A model generated the notes under the pieces. The model was not told the DNA's origin and did no database searches. It saw nothing but the letters and a program-made list of their open reading frames with translations. DNA of 64,000 nucleotides. Origin: JBCDJG01 sp038748065 (GTDB taxonomy: Bacteria; Pseudomonadota; Gammaproteobacteria; Pseudomonadales; Halieaceae). A program made the translations under genes and the position numbers. Of this stretch, positions 7,486 through 16,045 are shown piece after piece. The stretch spans positions 57,239 to 121,238 of the forward strand of contig JBCDJG010000010.1 in NCBI GenBank assembly GCA_038748065.1. Reading direction: 5' to 3'. Positions within the stretch are counted from its first letter, which is position 1; every line of letters starts with the position of its first letter.

Positions 7486-8841
7486 GTGTTTTTCTTCGGC
7501 CATACCCTTGAATCCGCAGTGACCGCGTCCCTGACATCCGCCTGTCGTCGCGGCAGGACCCTCGCACTGTCCGTCCTTGCGGCCACGACGGCACTCACCG
7601 TGCAGGCCACGCCAGAATCGGCTGACGTCCACGCTGACCGTGTTGACGACCTTCCTGCAGCGAGCGTCGCAGCAGGCTCGCCGACCCCAGCGCCCGCCGC
7701 TCCCAGCGCATCAACCCTGGGCCCCATGCTGCCCGGTGGCGCGACTGTTGACCGTGTCGAACGCAGCATCCAGCGCCTGGAGAGTGACCAGGGAGCCTAC
7801 TCGCCCTTCCTGAGCGAGCAACTGCTGTCACTGGCCGAATCGCTGCAGCGAGATGGGCGCCACCAGGATGCGATCAAGGCTTACAAACGCGGTAGCCACC
7901 TGGCTCGTATCAACGGCGGACTGTACACCAGCGAACAGATTCCCCTGCTGCAGGGTGAGATTCGCAGCCACCTCGCCCTACAGAACTACGAAGACGCCGA
8001 CGAGCGCCAGTCCTACCTGTACCGGGTGCAGAAGCGCAGCCTGGACAGTGGCGAGCTGTTGGTCCGCTCGCTGATGGAACAGGCACGCTGGCATGAGCGC
8101 GCTTACCATTTGTCGCTGGGTGAAGACGCCTACGTGCGACTCCTGAACATGTGGGATATGTATCGTCTGGCCCTATCTGACATCGCCATGCGCCAGGGTG
8201 ATACCAGCGTGGAACTGCTGGAGCCGCTGAACGGCATGCTGCGCTCCCAATACATGATCTCGGAGCATCAAATGGATAGCTCAGGGAGTGGATTCAATTC
8301 GGGCGGCAGCAGCCTTACCCAGCGCCAGGACCAGGGCCGCTTCTGGGCCTATCGCGCCCAGGCCTATGACAAAGGCAACGCGGTGATCAACGCGATGTAC
8401 GATGTTAGCGCAGCGCAGCCCGAACCGGACCCCGTATTTCAGGCGCAGCTCCTCACCCGGCTCGGCGACTGGCATCTGTGGCACGGGCAGCGCCAACCTG
8501 CCCTCGCCGCCTATACCGAAGCGCGCACGGAACTTGCGGCGCTGGACGATGCCCAAACCCATATCGCGAGCCTCTTTGGCCAGCCCGTCGCGCTACCCGA
8601 TCTGGACGGCGTGCGACCGCTGCCTGCTGAGGCTGACCCCGATAATGCTGGTATCGTACTGGAGTTTGGCGTGACCGAACGCGGTAAGGTGGTCGATTTG
8701 GAGCGTCTGGACGAACACAGAAGCGGCGACGGTGGTTACCGGCTGATGCGCAGAATGCGCGATGTCGTGTTCCGGCCGCGCTTTGAGGAGGATGCCCCCG
8801 TGGCAACCGAACAATTGGTAAAGGCCTATGTCCTACCCTGA
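7486..8841 (+). CDS. Exported TPR protein, first gene of the ExbB-VWA operon
   Basis: About 451 residues. I choose the GTG at 7486 because GGAG lies eight bases before it; the open frame continues upstream only because it is GC-rich. The N terminus has a basic patch (RRGR), a hydrophobic core and an Ala-x-Ala-type end (LTVQA), so it is exported. A Pro/Ala linker follows, then helical TPR-like repeats (LAESLQRDGRHQDAIKAYKRG, ALQNYEDADERQ, RLGDWHLWHGQRQPALAAYTEA). The C-terminal 70 residues (IVLEFGVTERGKVVDLE ... MRDVVFRPRFEE) resemble a TonB C-terminal-like domain as found at the end of periplasmic TPR proteins. It overlaps the next gene by 14 bp. Confidence 0.8.
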   Translation: MFFFGHTLESAVTASLTSACRRGRTLALSVLAATTALTVQATPESADVHADRVDDLPAASVAAGSPTPAPAAPSASTLGPMLPGGATVDRVERSIQRLESDQGAYSPFLSEQLLSLAESLQRDGRHQDAIKAYKRGSHLARINGGLYTSEQIPLLQGEIRSHLALQNYEDADERQSYLYRVQKRSLDSGELLVRSLMEQARWHERAYHLSLGEDAYVRLLNMWDMYRLALSDIAMRQGDTSVELLEPLNGMLRSQYMISEHQMDSSGSGFNSGGSSLTQRQDQGRFWAYRAQAYDKGNAVINAMYDVSAAQPEPDPVFQAQLLTRLGDWHLWHGQRQPALAAYTEARTELAALDDAQTHIASLFGQPVALPDLDGVRPLPAEADPDNAGIVLEFGVTERGKVVDLERLDEHRSGDGGYRLMRRMRDVVFRPRFEEDAPVATEQLVKAYVLP

Positions 8842-10120
8842 TACAGATAGCCTTCGGCTGCGCCTGCTCGGGCTGGCCTCGGTTTGCCTGCTGCTGAGCG
8901 GCTGCCCGAGCGCGTCCAACCCGACAACGCCATCGACACCGAGCGTGCCATCGGCATCCCTGCCCTCACCCAGTTCTTCCAGCTCGAGCAGTTCGTCAAG
9001 CTCCAGCAGTTCCTCGAGTTCCAGCAGTCCTTCGTCAAGCAGTTCTTCGTCAAGCAGTTCTTCGTCAAGCAGTTCTTCATCCAGTTCGTCGTCCAGCAGC
9101 TCGTCCTCAGGCTCTCAGGGCAGTACGGCGAGCAGCAGTATTCCTATGCCATCGGGCGGCGTGCCTTTTCCGACCGGCGGTGGGCAGTCCCAGGGCAGCG
9201 GCGAGCGCAGCAGCCAAGGCCAGCAAAACGGCGATCAGGGCAGTCAAGGTGCGGGCGATGTAGCCGAATCCGGGGGCAGCGAAGACGGCGAGATATGGGG
9301 CAAGGCCGGTGGCGGCGAAGACGGCGAGCTCTGGGGTGAAGGTAGCGGTGGCGAGGGCGACGGTGAAGGCCAGCCTGGCGGTGAAAATGGTCAGGGCGAA
9401 GGCGGTCAAGGTGAGGGCGGCGATCCGGGCTTCGGTGATTTCGCAGGTGGCGGCGGTCTACCCAGCATGAGCGACGAGCCCACCTTTGATCCGGGCAACG
9501 GCGGCAGTGGCAGCGAAATGGGTGATGCCGGTCAGGGCCAGCAGAGCGGCGACATAGCCGGCACAGGATCGGGTGGTTCTGGCCAAGAGGGCCAGGGTGG
9601 CCAGGGCCAGGGCAGCCAGGGTCAGGGTAGCCAAGGTCAGGGCAGCTACGGCGACAGTCCTTATGGCAGCGGCACCGGCGGCCGTATCCTTACGCCGGCC
9701 GAGCAGGTGGCCATACTCGACGCGCAACTCGAGCAAGGAACGGGCGATTTTGACGCCATGATCCTCGACGAACAGGCCGACCAGCGCCGCAGTACGCGCG
9801 AGCGTGCACCCACCACCGCGACCGAGGCCGAAAGCGCCAGCCAGGGAAGTGGCGGCAACAGCCCCTACGGCGGCAACAGCCCGTATGAGCAAACGGCAGA
9901 GGCCGGCGGCTCCAGCCAGGGTGGCGGCATTGGTGGCGCGACGCGCGGCGGCGGCATGCCTCAAAACACAGCCAAGTACCCGCCGCCGACTGATATCCCC
10001 AGCGGTGATGATGACGACGTCGTTGCGCGCCAGCTGCGCGAAGCAGCGATGCGCGAGCCGGATCCGGAAGTCCGCGACCGACTGTGGGATGAATACCGCA
10101 AATACAAGGGTATCCAGTAA
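8828..10120 (+). CDS. Ser/Gly/Gln-rich low-complexity lipoprotein
   Basis: A 430-residue lipoprotein (lipobox LLLSGC, Cys 26). After the Cys comes a long polyserine tract (about residues 45-95) partly encoded by a 15-bp tandem repeat. Next is a Gly/Gln/Glu-rich region with GQGSQGQGSQ and NSPYGG repeats, a short ordered helix (LTPAEQVAILDAQLEQGTGDFDAMILDEQ), and a charged helical C terminus (VVARQLREAAMREPDPEVRDRLWDEYRKYKG). It is probably a flexible, extended envelope tether whose folded ends bind partners. The stop/start with the next gene overlaps by one base, indicating coupled translation. No family recognised. Confidence 0.82.
   Translation: MSYPDTDSLRLRLLGLASVCLLLSGCPSASNPTTPSTPSVPSASLPSPSSSSSSSSSSSSSSSSSSSPSSSSSSSSSSSSSSSSSSSSSSSSSSGSQGSTASSSIPMPSGGVPFPTGGGQSQGSGERSSQGQQNGDQGSQGAGDVAESGGSEDGEIWGKAGGGEDGELWGEGSGGEGDGEGQPGGENGQGEGGQGEGGDPGFGDFAGGGGLPSMSDEPTFDPGNGGSGSEMGDAGQGQQSGDIAGTGSGGSGQEGQGGQGQGSQGQGSQGQGSYGDSPYGSGTGGRILTPAEQVAILDAQLEQGTGDFDAMILDEQADQRRSTRERAPTTATEAESASQGSGGNSPYGGNSPYEQTAEAGGSSQGGGIGGATRGGGMPQNTAKYPPPTDIPSGDDDDVVARQLREAAMREPDPEVRDRLWDEYRKYKGIQ
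9031..9075 (+). repeat. 15-bp tandem repeat encoding polyserine
   Basis: Three perfect copies of ttcgtcaagcagttc (9031-9045, 9046-9060, 9061-9075), with decayed copies on both sides, encode part of the polyserine tract. The unit is a multiple of three, so copy-number change would lengthen or shorten the linker without a frameshift. Confidence 0.9.
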
Positions 10121-11334
10121 TGGTCCGATTGGCCCTGCTTCTAGTGATTAACCTGTTTCTGGCGGGCTGCGTCAGCCAGACGGTTAAAAGCACCCAGGTG
10201 CCGGCGGTCAAGACGGCGGCAGAAGTCGTCCCGGAGGAACTCCTGCTGGACGTTGGCGTGGCGGTCTTTGACCCGGGCCTTGAGGGCTATGAGGAAAAAG
10301 AAGGCGTCGAGCGTGTCTACCCTGAAGTGCGGCGCGCCGAAGCCTTGTATATGCCTAACCTGATGGCCGAAGCGATCCAACAGAGCGGTGCCTGGGGCGC
10401 CGTTCGCGTCGTGCCCAGTTCGGAACAGATCACCGACGTGATGGTGCAGTCCACTATTCTTAAGTCCAACGGCGAAGAACTGGAGCTTCAGGTACAGGCT
10501 ACCGACTCCAGGGGCTATACCTGGCTCGACAAAAAATATTCAGGCAAGGCCAGCCGCTACGCCTATGACAGCACAACCCGTATGCAGGTCGACCCCTTCC
10601 AGGCGGTTTACAACAACATCGCTAACGATCTACTTGACCAACTGCAAAGCCTGCGCCCGGAGGATCGTCGCAATAATCGCCTGGTCACCGAACTGCTGTT
10701 CGCACGAAGTTTCTCCCCGGACGCTTTCGACGGCTACCTTCAGCAGAACCGCAAAGACGTCTGGTTGGTGATGCGTCTGCCTGCCGAGGGTGACCCGATG
10801 CTGGAACGGGTTCGCGGTATTCAGGAGCGGGACCACCTGTTCGTCGACACCATGCAGGGCCACTATGAGACATTTGGCTACGACATGGTTGGCCCCTACC
10901 AGGAGTGGCGCAAGCTGAGCTATGAAGAGGTGGTTGCGCTGAAGGAGTTAAAGGCGGAGAGCACGAGGCGTCTCATCGCCGGTGGCGTTGCCGTGCTGGC
11001 GGGCATCGCCGCTGCTGGCAGCTCTGACGGCTATAGCCGCTCAGCGGGCAACGTGGCCATCATAGGCGGCGGCTACCTGCTGAAGAGCGGGCTGGAGCAG
11101 CGCGCCGAGGCTCAGATTCACATTGGGGCGCTGGAAGAGCTGGGCATGTCCCTCGAGGCCGAGATCGCGCCCCAGGTGATTGAACTGGAAGACCGTACCG
11201 TAACCCTGAGCGGCAACGTCGAAGACCAGTACGCCCAGTGGCGCGCCTTACTGGCCGAGATTTACCGCGCCGAAATCGGTTCGCTCGAACCGCTGGCAGC
11301 CGACCCAGAGGCAGCTGATACACTGCCGGATTGA
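10120..11334 (+). CDS. Lipoprotein of the ExbB-VWA operon
   Basis: 404 residues, with a short signal peptide ending LFLAGC (Cys 17). The first part (VAVFDPGLEGYEEKEGVERVYPEVRRAEALYMPNLMAEAIQQSGAWGAVRVVP) resembles periplasmic proteins that summarise paralogous lipoproteins of the PEGA/TPR type. A Gly/Ala-rich hydrophobic stretch near residues 285-335 (AGGVAVLAGIAAAGSSDGYSRSAGNVAIIGGGYLL) could insert into a membrane or resemble a glycine-zipper. The C-terminal segment runs VIELEDRTVTLSGNVEDQYAQWR. I do not recognise a named family. The ATG overlaps the previous stop by one base. Confidence 0.78.
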   Translation: MVRLALLLVINLFLAGCVSQTVKSTQVPAVKTAAEVVPEELLLDVGVAVFDPGLEGYEEKEGVERVYPEVRRAEALYMPNLMAEAIQQSGAWGAVRVVPSSEQITDVMVQSTILKSNGEELELQVQATDSRGYTWLDKKYSGKASRYAYDSTTRMQVDPFQAVYNNIANDLLDQLQSLRPEDRRNNRLVTELLFARSFSPDAFDGYLQQNRKDVWLVMRLPAEGDPMLERVRGIQERDHLFVDTMQGHYETFGYDMVGPYQEWRKLSYEEVVALKELKAESTRRLIAGGVAVLAGIAAAGSSDGYSRSAGNVAIIGGGYLLKSGLEQRAEAQIHIGALEELGMSLEAEIAPQVIELEDRTVTLSGNVEDQYAQWRALLAEIYRAEIGSLEPLAADPEAADTLPD

Positions 11335-11365
11335 TTCCGGCCAAGCCAAGGTTTCTCCACCGCTG

Positions 11366-12913
11366 ATGTCCTCTTCGCACGATCCGATTACGCCCACCCA
11401 GTTTGACGCGGCGGACCCCACTCCCGCCGGCCCGGAGCCGTCGCAGCCTGCCGCAAAAGACAGCACCCGGCCGTCCTGGGTGCTGCCCGGGCTTGCAGGC
11501 CTGGCAGTACTCGCCGCGTTGGTCGTCTTCGTGTTACCGAGCCTGGTAGCGCCCGGGGACCCTGCGGCAACAGAGCCCGCGCCCATACAGGCAGACGCTG
11601 GCGACAGACCAGCGGCACGACCGGCGACGCCTGCCGAAGACGCCGCAGGCCCGGAAGAAGCCAGCCCCTGGCAGGACGCGCAGGCAGCCAAGCTTCGCAA
11701 GGAAGCACAGGATGTGCTGCAGGCCCTATTGGAGATCCAGTTTGACCTGGAGGAGCGCGGCGTGAATCAGTGGGGGGAGGAAGCCTTCGCGGCGGCTACT
11801 GCCCTGGCGCAGCAGGGCGATGAGCAGTACAAGGCCCGCGACTTTGTAAGCGCCAGAGAAAGCTATGAGCAGGGCCTGGCCGCTATGGAGGCGCTGCAGG
11901 CCGCGCTTCCCGGTGCGGTGGATGCAGAACTCGCGCGCGCCACCCAGGCGCTCGAGGAGGTCGAGCCTGAAACCCTGGCCTCTGCGCTGGACCTGTTGGA
12001 TGTGATGGAACCAGAAAACCCGGGTCTGCCAGCGCTGCGACAGCGCCAGCAACAACTGCCGGCGCTGGCCGCTGCGCTTGAGAGCGCAGCCAGCGCAGAA
12101 GCCGCCAACGATCTGGCGGCGGCAGAACAGGCGCTCGTGACAGCGACCGGCATTGACCCTGCACACCAGCGCAGCGCCGCTGAGCTCGCCCGCATCAGCG
12201 CCGCCTATCTTGAGCAGCGATTCAACGCGGCCATGAGCGAGGGCTACGCGGCCCTGGACGCGGGCCAGTTGAGTGACGCGCGGCGCAGCTTTCAGGCGGC
12301 GGCGAAACTGCGCCCCGGTTCTTCTGAGGCCCGCGCAGCGCTCACCGAAGTAGATGCGGCCAGCACCGCCTCGCGGCTGGCCAGCCTACAACGCAGCGGC
12401 GAGCGACAGGAGCAAGCCGAGGACTGGACCGCGGCCGTGAGCAGCTACCAACAAGCTCTCAAGCTCGACGCTAACGTCCTCTACGCTGTGGAGGGCATGC
12501 AGCGCGCACAGCCCCGCGCCGCTCTGGACGCCGCGCTGCAGCAGGTTCTGGAAAAACCTGAGCGCCTGAGTGAAATTGGGGTCGCGCAGGATACGGCCCA
12601 GCTGCTCGCCCGAGCGCAAGCGGTCTCCCCCCGTGGCCCGGCACTGTCGCAGCAGATAAGCACCCTGGAGCGGCTATTGGAAAAGGCCAATACGCCCATT
12701 CGCGTGACGCTTCGCTCTGACGAGGAGACCGAGGTTATCGTGCTGAAGGTGGCACGGCTCGGCCTGTTCGAACAGAAGAGCCTGAACCTCAGGCCCGGTA
12801 CCTACACCGCTCTTGGCACGCGCAACGGCTATTACGACGTCCGCGTCAGCTTCGACGTGAGCCACGACAGTGCGCCGCCAAACGTGCAAATCGCCTGCAC
12901 GGAGCCCATCTAG
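11366..12913 (+). CDS. Membrane-anchored TPR protein
   Basis: 515 residues. A cytoplasmic N-terminal tail of about 37 residues carries PITPTQFD at 7-14; one membrane segment follows (about 38-60, VLPGLAGLAVLAALVVFVLPSLVA), then a Pro/Ala linker and a long periplasmic helical domain with TPR-like repeats (AQQGDEQYKARDFVSARESYEQGLAAM, GYAALDAGQLSDARRSFQAAAKLRPGS, EDWTAAVSSYQQALKLD). The end (RVTLRSDEETEVIVLKVARLGLFEQKSLNLRPGTYTALGTRNGYYDVRVSF) reads as a small PEGA-like beta domain. The N-terminal tail motif recurs in the next protein. It lies directly before the PEGA-SUMF1 gene with no gap. Confidence 0.82.
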   Translation: MSSSHDPITPTQFDAADPTPAGPEPSQPAAKDSTRPSWVLPGLAGLAVLAALVVFVLPSLVAPGDPAATEPAPIQADAGDRPAARPATPAEDAAGPEEASPWQDAQAAKLRKEAQDVLQALLEIQFDLEERGVNQWGEEAFAAATALAQQGDEQYKARDFVSARESYEQGLAAMEALQAALPGAVDAELARATQALEEVEPETLASALDLLDVMEPENPGLPALRQRQQQLPALAAALESAASAEAANDLAAAEQALVTATGIDPAHQRSAAELARISAAYLEQRFNAAMSEGYAALDAGQLSDARRSFQAAAKLRPGSSEARAALTEVDAASTASRLASLQRSGERQEQAEDWTAAVSSYQQALKLDANVLYAVEGMQRAQPRAALDAALQQVLEKPERLSEIGVAQDTAQLLARAQAVSPRGPALSQQISTLERLLEKANTPIRVTLRSDEETEVIVLKVARLGLFEQKSLNLRPGTYTALGTRNGYYDVRVSFDVSHDSAPPNVQIACTEPI

Positions 12914-14974
12914 TTGAACGAGCGCAGCCCCGAGCTTATTACCCCCAGCGCCTTTGAGCCGCTGGCTGATGATGCACGCTCGCCGCAGCGAAAGCGCCAT
13001 CCGGTACGCTGGACACTGCTCGGCGTGGGGGTGGTCTTCGCCCTGATCATGCTCTTTCTCTTCCTCGCGCGGTCCGTGCAGATCATTGTTGTCGCCGAGG
13101 CAGAGGCAGAGATCGACGTCGGCGGCCTGTTCCTGCCCTTTGGTGAACGCGTTCTGATTCTGCCCGGCGAATACCCGGTGGCGATTGCCGCGCCGGGCTA
13201 CCATCCCCAGGAGGTGGAATTGGTGGTTGGCGACGCCGCCAGCCAGACACTGGAAGTCACCCTGCGCCCCCTACCCGGGCGCATTGACATCGGCAGCACA
13301 CCGGCAGGCGCGCGCGTATTTGTGGATGGCGAGGAGCTCGGCCTCACACCGCTCACGGACCTGGCGATCGAAGCGGGGCCGCACAGTCTGCGCCTGGAAG
13401 CGCCGCGCTATCTCCCACTGGAGCAGCCGCTGGACGTCACCGGGCGCCAGGTGCAACAACAGCTGGCCCTGGCCCTTGAGCCCGCGTGGGCCGACGTAAC
13501 GGTGAGCTCTGAACCCGCCGGTGCCGATATCATCGTAGACGGCGAAGTCCTCGGACAAACGCCGGCGACGGTCGAGCTTATGCAGGGTGAGCGAGAGCTG
13601 CAGCTGTCGCTTGCCGGCTTTGCCAACGACATACAGATGCTGGACGCCGCGGCGGGACAGCCACAGACCCTGGACCTCGTGACCCTGGTGCCGGCCGCAG
13701 GTCTTGTCGCCCTGACGAGCCGGCCAGCTGGCGCCAACGTCACCCTGAATGGCGAGTTCCAGGGCCAAACGCCGCTGACGCTCGAGGTTGAACCACAGCG
13801 CAGCCATCGCATTACGCTGTCGCGGCCCGGCTATCGTCGCAACAGCACCACGGTTGAGCTGGCCGCGGGCGAGCGCATAGAACGCGAGATCGGCCTGGTC
13901 GCACAGCTCGGCGAAGTGGTCTTTCGCATCAGCCCGGATGACGCTTTGCTGCGGGTTGCAGGCAAGCCCAGAGCTCGTGGCAGCCAGACGCTTTCTCTAC
14001 CCGCCTTTGAGCAGAGTGTGGAAATCAGCCTGGAGGGCTACGCCACGGTCAAGCGCCGTATTACACCACGGCCTGGACTAACGCAGGTGGTAGAGGTGGC
14101 CCTGCAGACCGAACTGGAGGCGCGCATGGCGCGCATTACGCCGGAAGTTACTACCGCAGTCGGCCAGCAGCTCTTACTGTTCACACCCGAGGATCACCCG
14201 CAGGGCCAATTCACCATGGGCGCTTCACGCCGCGAGCCGGGCCGACGCGCCAACGAGGTCTTACACCCGGTGCAGCTAACTCGCATGTTCTACCTGCAAA
14301 CAACAGAAGTGACCAACGCCCAGTTCCGCCAGTTTCAGGCGGACCATAAGTCCGGACAGATCGAGGGCCGCAGCCTGAATCGCGAGCAGCAGCCGGCCGT
14401 CAACATCAGCTGGCAGCAGGCGGCACAGTTCTGCAACTGGCTGAGCCGTCGCGAGGGTCTGCCGCCCTTCTACCGAGAAAACCAGGGCATTGTCACCGGC
14501 TATAATCCCTCGAGCACGGGCTATCGCCTGCCGAGCGAAGCGGAGTGGGCCTGGGCCGCACGCGTAGACGGCGAGCGGCTGCTGAAGTTTCCCTGGGGTG
14601 AGGCCTTCCCGCCGCCCGAACCGCTGGAGAACTACGCCGACTCGAGTTCCGCCTTCATTACCGGCCGCGTGCTGTCCGGCTACGCCGACGGCCACGTGGT
14701 CAGCGCACAGGTCGCGTCCTACGGCGCGAACCATAATGGCCTCTACGACATGGGCGGCAACGTCGCCGAGTGGGTCCACGATGTATACACCATCCCCAGC
14801 GCCAATGGCGGCCTGCAGGTCGATCCGCTGGGCCCACAAAGCGGCGACAACTTCGTGGTGCGCGGTGCCAGCTGGTCGCTCAGCAAGATTGCGGAGCTAC
14901 GCCTGTCCTTCAGAGATTATGGGCAAGCCGGGCGCGATGACGTAGGATTTCGGATTGCACGCTACGCGGAGTAA
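12914..14974 (+). CDS. Membrane-anchored PEGA-repeat protein with C-terminal SUMF1/FGE-like domain
   Basis: 686 residues, TTG start immediately after the previous stop, with GGAG nine bases upstream. Layout: cytoplasmic tail with LITPSAFE at 9-16; one membrane segment at 32-52; four PEGA-type beta repeats (about 122-190, 192-257, 262-329, 332-397; e.g. STPAGARVFVDGEELGLTPL); and a SUMF1-like domain from about 420 (TEVTNAQFRQFQ, GYRLPSEAEWAWAAR, FPWGEAF, NGLYDMGGNVAEWVHD, VVRGASWS, DDVGFRIARYAE). The paired active-site cysteines of formylglycine-generating enzymes are absent (the RCxRGG-type region reads VVRGAS), so it is probably a binding domain rather than a sulfatase-maturing enzyme. PEGA domains often contact the cell envelope. 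Confidence 0.88.
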   Translation: MNERSPELITPSAFEPLADDARSPQRKRHPVRWTLLGVGVVFALIMLFLFLARSVQIIVVAEAEAEIDVGGLFLPFGERVLILPGEYPVAIAAPGYHPQEVELVVGDAASQTLEVTLRPLPGRIDIGSTPAGARVFVDGEELGLTPLTDLAIEAGPHSLRLEAPRYLPLEQPLDVTGRQVQQQLALALEPAWADVTVSSEPAGADIIVDGEVLGQTPATVELMQGERELQLSLAGFANDIQMLDAAAGQPQTLDLVTLVPAAGLVALTSRPAGANVTLNGEFQGQTPLTLEVEPQRSHRITLSRPGYRRNSTTVELAAGERIEREIGLVAQLGEVVFRISPDDALLRVAGKPRARGSQTLSLPAFEQSVEISLEGYATVKRRITPRPGLTQVVEVALQTELEARMARITPEVTTAVGQQLLLFTPEDHPQGQFTMGASRREPGRRANEVLHPVQLTRMFYLQTTEVTNAQFRQFQADHKSGQIEGRSLNREQQPAVNISWQQAAQFCNWLSRREGLPPFYRENQGIVTGYNPSSTGYRLPSEAEWAWAARVDGERLLKFPWGEAFPPPEPLENYADSSSAFITGRVLSGYADGHVVSAQVASYGANHNGLYDMGGNVAEWVHDVYTIPSANGGLQVDPLGPQSGDNFVVRGASWSLSKIAELRLSFRDYGQAGRDDVGFRIARYAE

Positions 14975-14980
14975 ACCCTG

Positions 14981-15226
14981 ATGCGTCGACGACTGCTGAT
15001 GACATCTCCCTCACTTTTTCTCGCCCTTGCTATGGCAGTGGGTTCGGCCGCAATCGCCCAGGAGGCGATCGACGTCGAGGAAAATCAGCCGGCTGAAGAC
15101 GTCGCAGAGACTCCGGAGCCCGCGGTGGCCGACGAAGCACCGCAGCCCCAGGGATCGCCCTTTGAATATGAGGCCTCCGAGCAGATTTCTGAGGACCTTT
15201 CTGTCTCTTTTCCGGTCGATATATAA
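14981..15226 (+). CDS. Small acidic exported protein
   Basis: 81 residues: a signal peptide (MRRRLLMTSPSLFLALAMAVGSAAIAQ, cleavage likely after AIA) and an acidic, Pro-rich mature part of about 54 residues ending FEYEASEQ-ISEDLSVSFPVDI. No cysteine and no known domain. Placed six bases after the PEGA-SUMF1 stop and 21 bp before the channel gene, it is likely co-translated and may be an accessory peptide of the complex. Confidence 0.7.
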   Translation: MRRRLLMTSPSLFLALAMAVGSAAIAQEAIDVEENQPAEDVAETPEPAVADEAPQPQGSPFEYEASEQISEDLSVSFPVDI

Positions 15227-15247
15227 GGCCAACTACCAGGACCCGCC

Positions 15248-16045
15248 ATGAAACAACGGATGTCATCAGAATTCATCTTTCAGCTTTTTGCCCTGCTGAT
15301 CGCCGTCATTCTGGTACACGCTATTTACGTGGGCTTCGTGCGTCCCGCCGCTGAAGTGCAGCTCAAGGAGGAAATGGAGCTGCAGGCCGCAGGCGGCGAG
15401 TACGTCCCGGAGCGCTCTCTGGTGGTGGTGATCCGCGATTTTGAACAGGAGGCCTGTTTCATCCTGCTGTTCTGGGCGCTGGCGATCATGGGCTACAAGG
15501 GCCGGCGTAATATTCAGGAGCAGACCATTCTCGATCGCGCCCTGCTGGATATTCCGGACGGCACCAGCGTTTTGCCCGAGGACGCTAGGGTATATAGTCG
15601 CGGCCTCGAGGCTCTGCCGCCCGTCGAGCAGGATTTTCTGCTGCCGCGAACGCTGCTCTCTGCTTTGCAGCGCTTTGCGACCACCGGCTCCATCCAGGCC
15701 GTATCCGACACGATCAAGGAGAGCTGCGAGTCCGAGCAGGATCGACTCGACTCGGAAATGTCCATGGTGCGCTACATAGCCTGGGCCATTCCCTCCATCG
15801 GCTTTATCGGCACCGTGCGGGGCATCGGGGATGCGCTGGGTCAAGCCTATAAAGCGGTAGAAGGGGATATCTCAGGCGTCACTGTCAGCCTCGGTGTTGC
15901 CTTCAATAGCACCTTTGTCGCCCTGGTGCTCTCCATCATTATCATGTTCTGCCTGCACCAGCTGCAGCTGTCACAGGAACGACTGGTGCTTAATACCCAG
16001 CGTTATGCCGACAAGCGCCTGATGCGCCATTTGGTGGCCCACTGA
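15248..16045 (+). CDS. MotA/TolQ/ExbB-family proton channel protein
   Basis: 265 residues, inner membrane. Hydrophobic segments lie at about 9-29, 68-83, 174-192 and 212-235, with a large cytoplasmic loop between the second and third. The family signature spans 181-200, IPSIGFIGTVRGIGDALGQA, followed by the last helix with VAFNSTFVALVLSI. Thr189 and Thr222 occupy the places of the conserved pore threonines of ExbB/TolQ. The family forms pentamers around a dimer of ExbD/TolR/MotB and turns proton flux into motion. No such partner gene is nearby; the two VWA proteins encoded downstream have a plausible replacement helix. It overlaps the next gene by one base. Confidence 0.88.
   Translation: MKQRMSSEFIFQLFALLIAVILVHAIYVGFVRPAAEVQLKEEMELQAAGGEYVPERSLVVVIRDFEQEACFILLFWALAIMGYKGRRNIQEQTILDRALLDIPDGTSVLPEDARVYSRGLEALPPVEQDFLLPRTLLSALQRFATTGSIQAVSDTIKESCESEQDRLDSEMSMVRYIAWAIPSIGFIGTVRGIGDALGQAYKAVEGDISGVTVSLGVAFNSTFVALVLSIIIMFCLHQLQLSQERLVLNTQRYADKRLMRHLVAH

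Noticed and set aside
9031..9075. CRISPR-like array
   Set aside because: Units are 15 bp, adjoin with no spacers and encode polyserine in frame.
12914..14974. Sulfatase-maturing formylglycine-generating enzyme
   Set aside because: The active-site cysteines are absent and no sulfatase gene is near.
15248..16045. Tol-Pal or ExbB-ExbD-TonB unit
   Set aside because: No TolR/ExbD, TolA/TonB, TolB or Pal gene is in the window near the channel gene.
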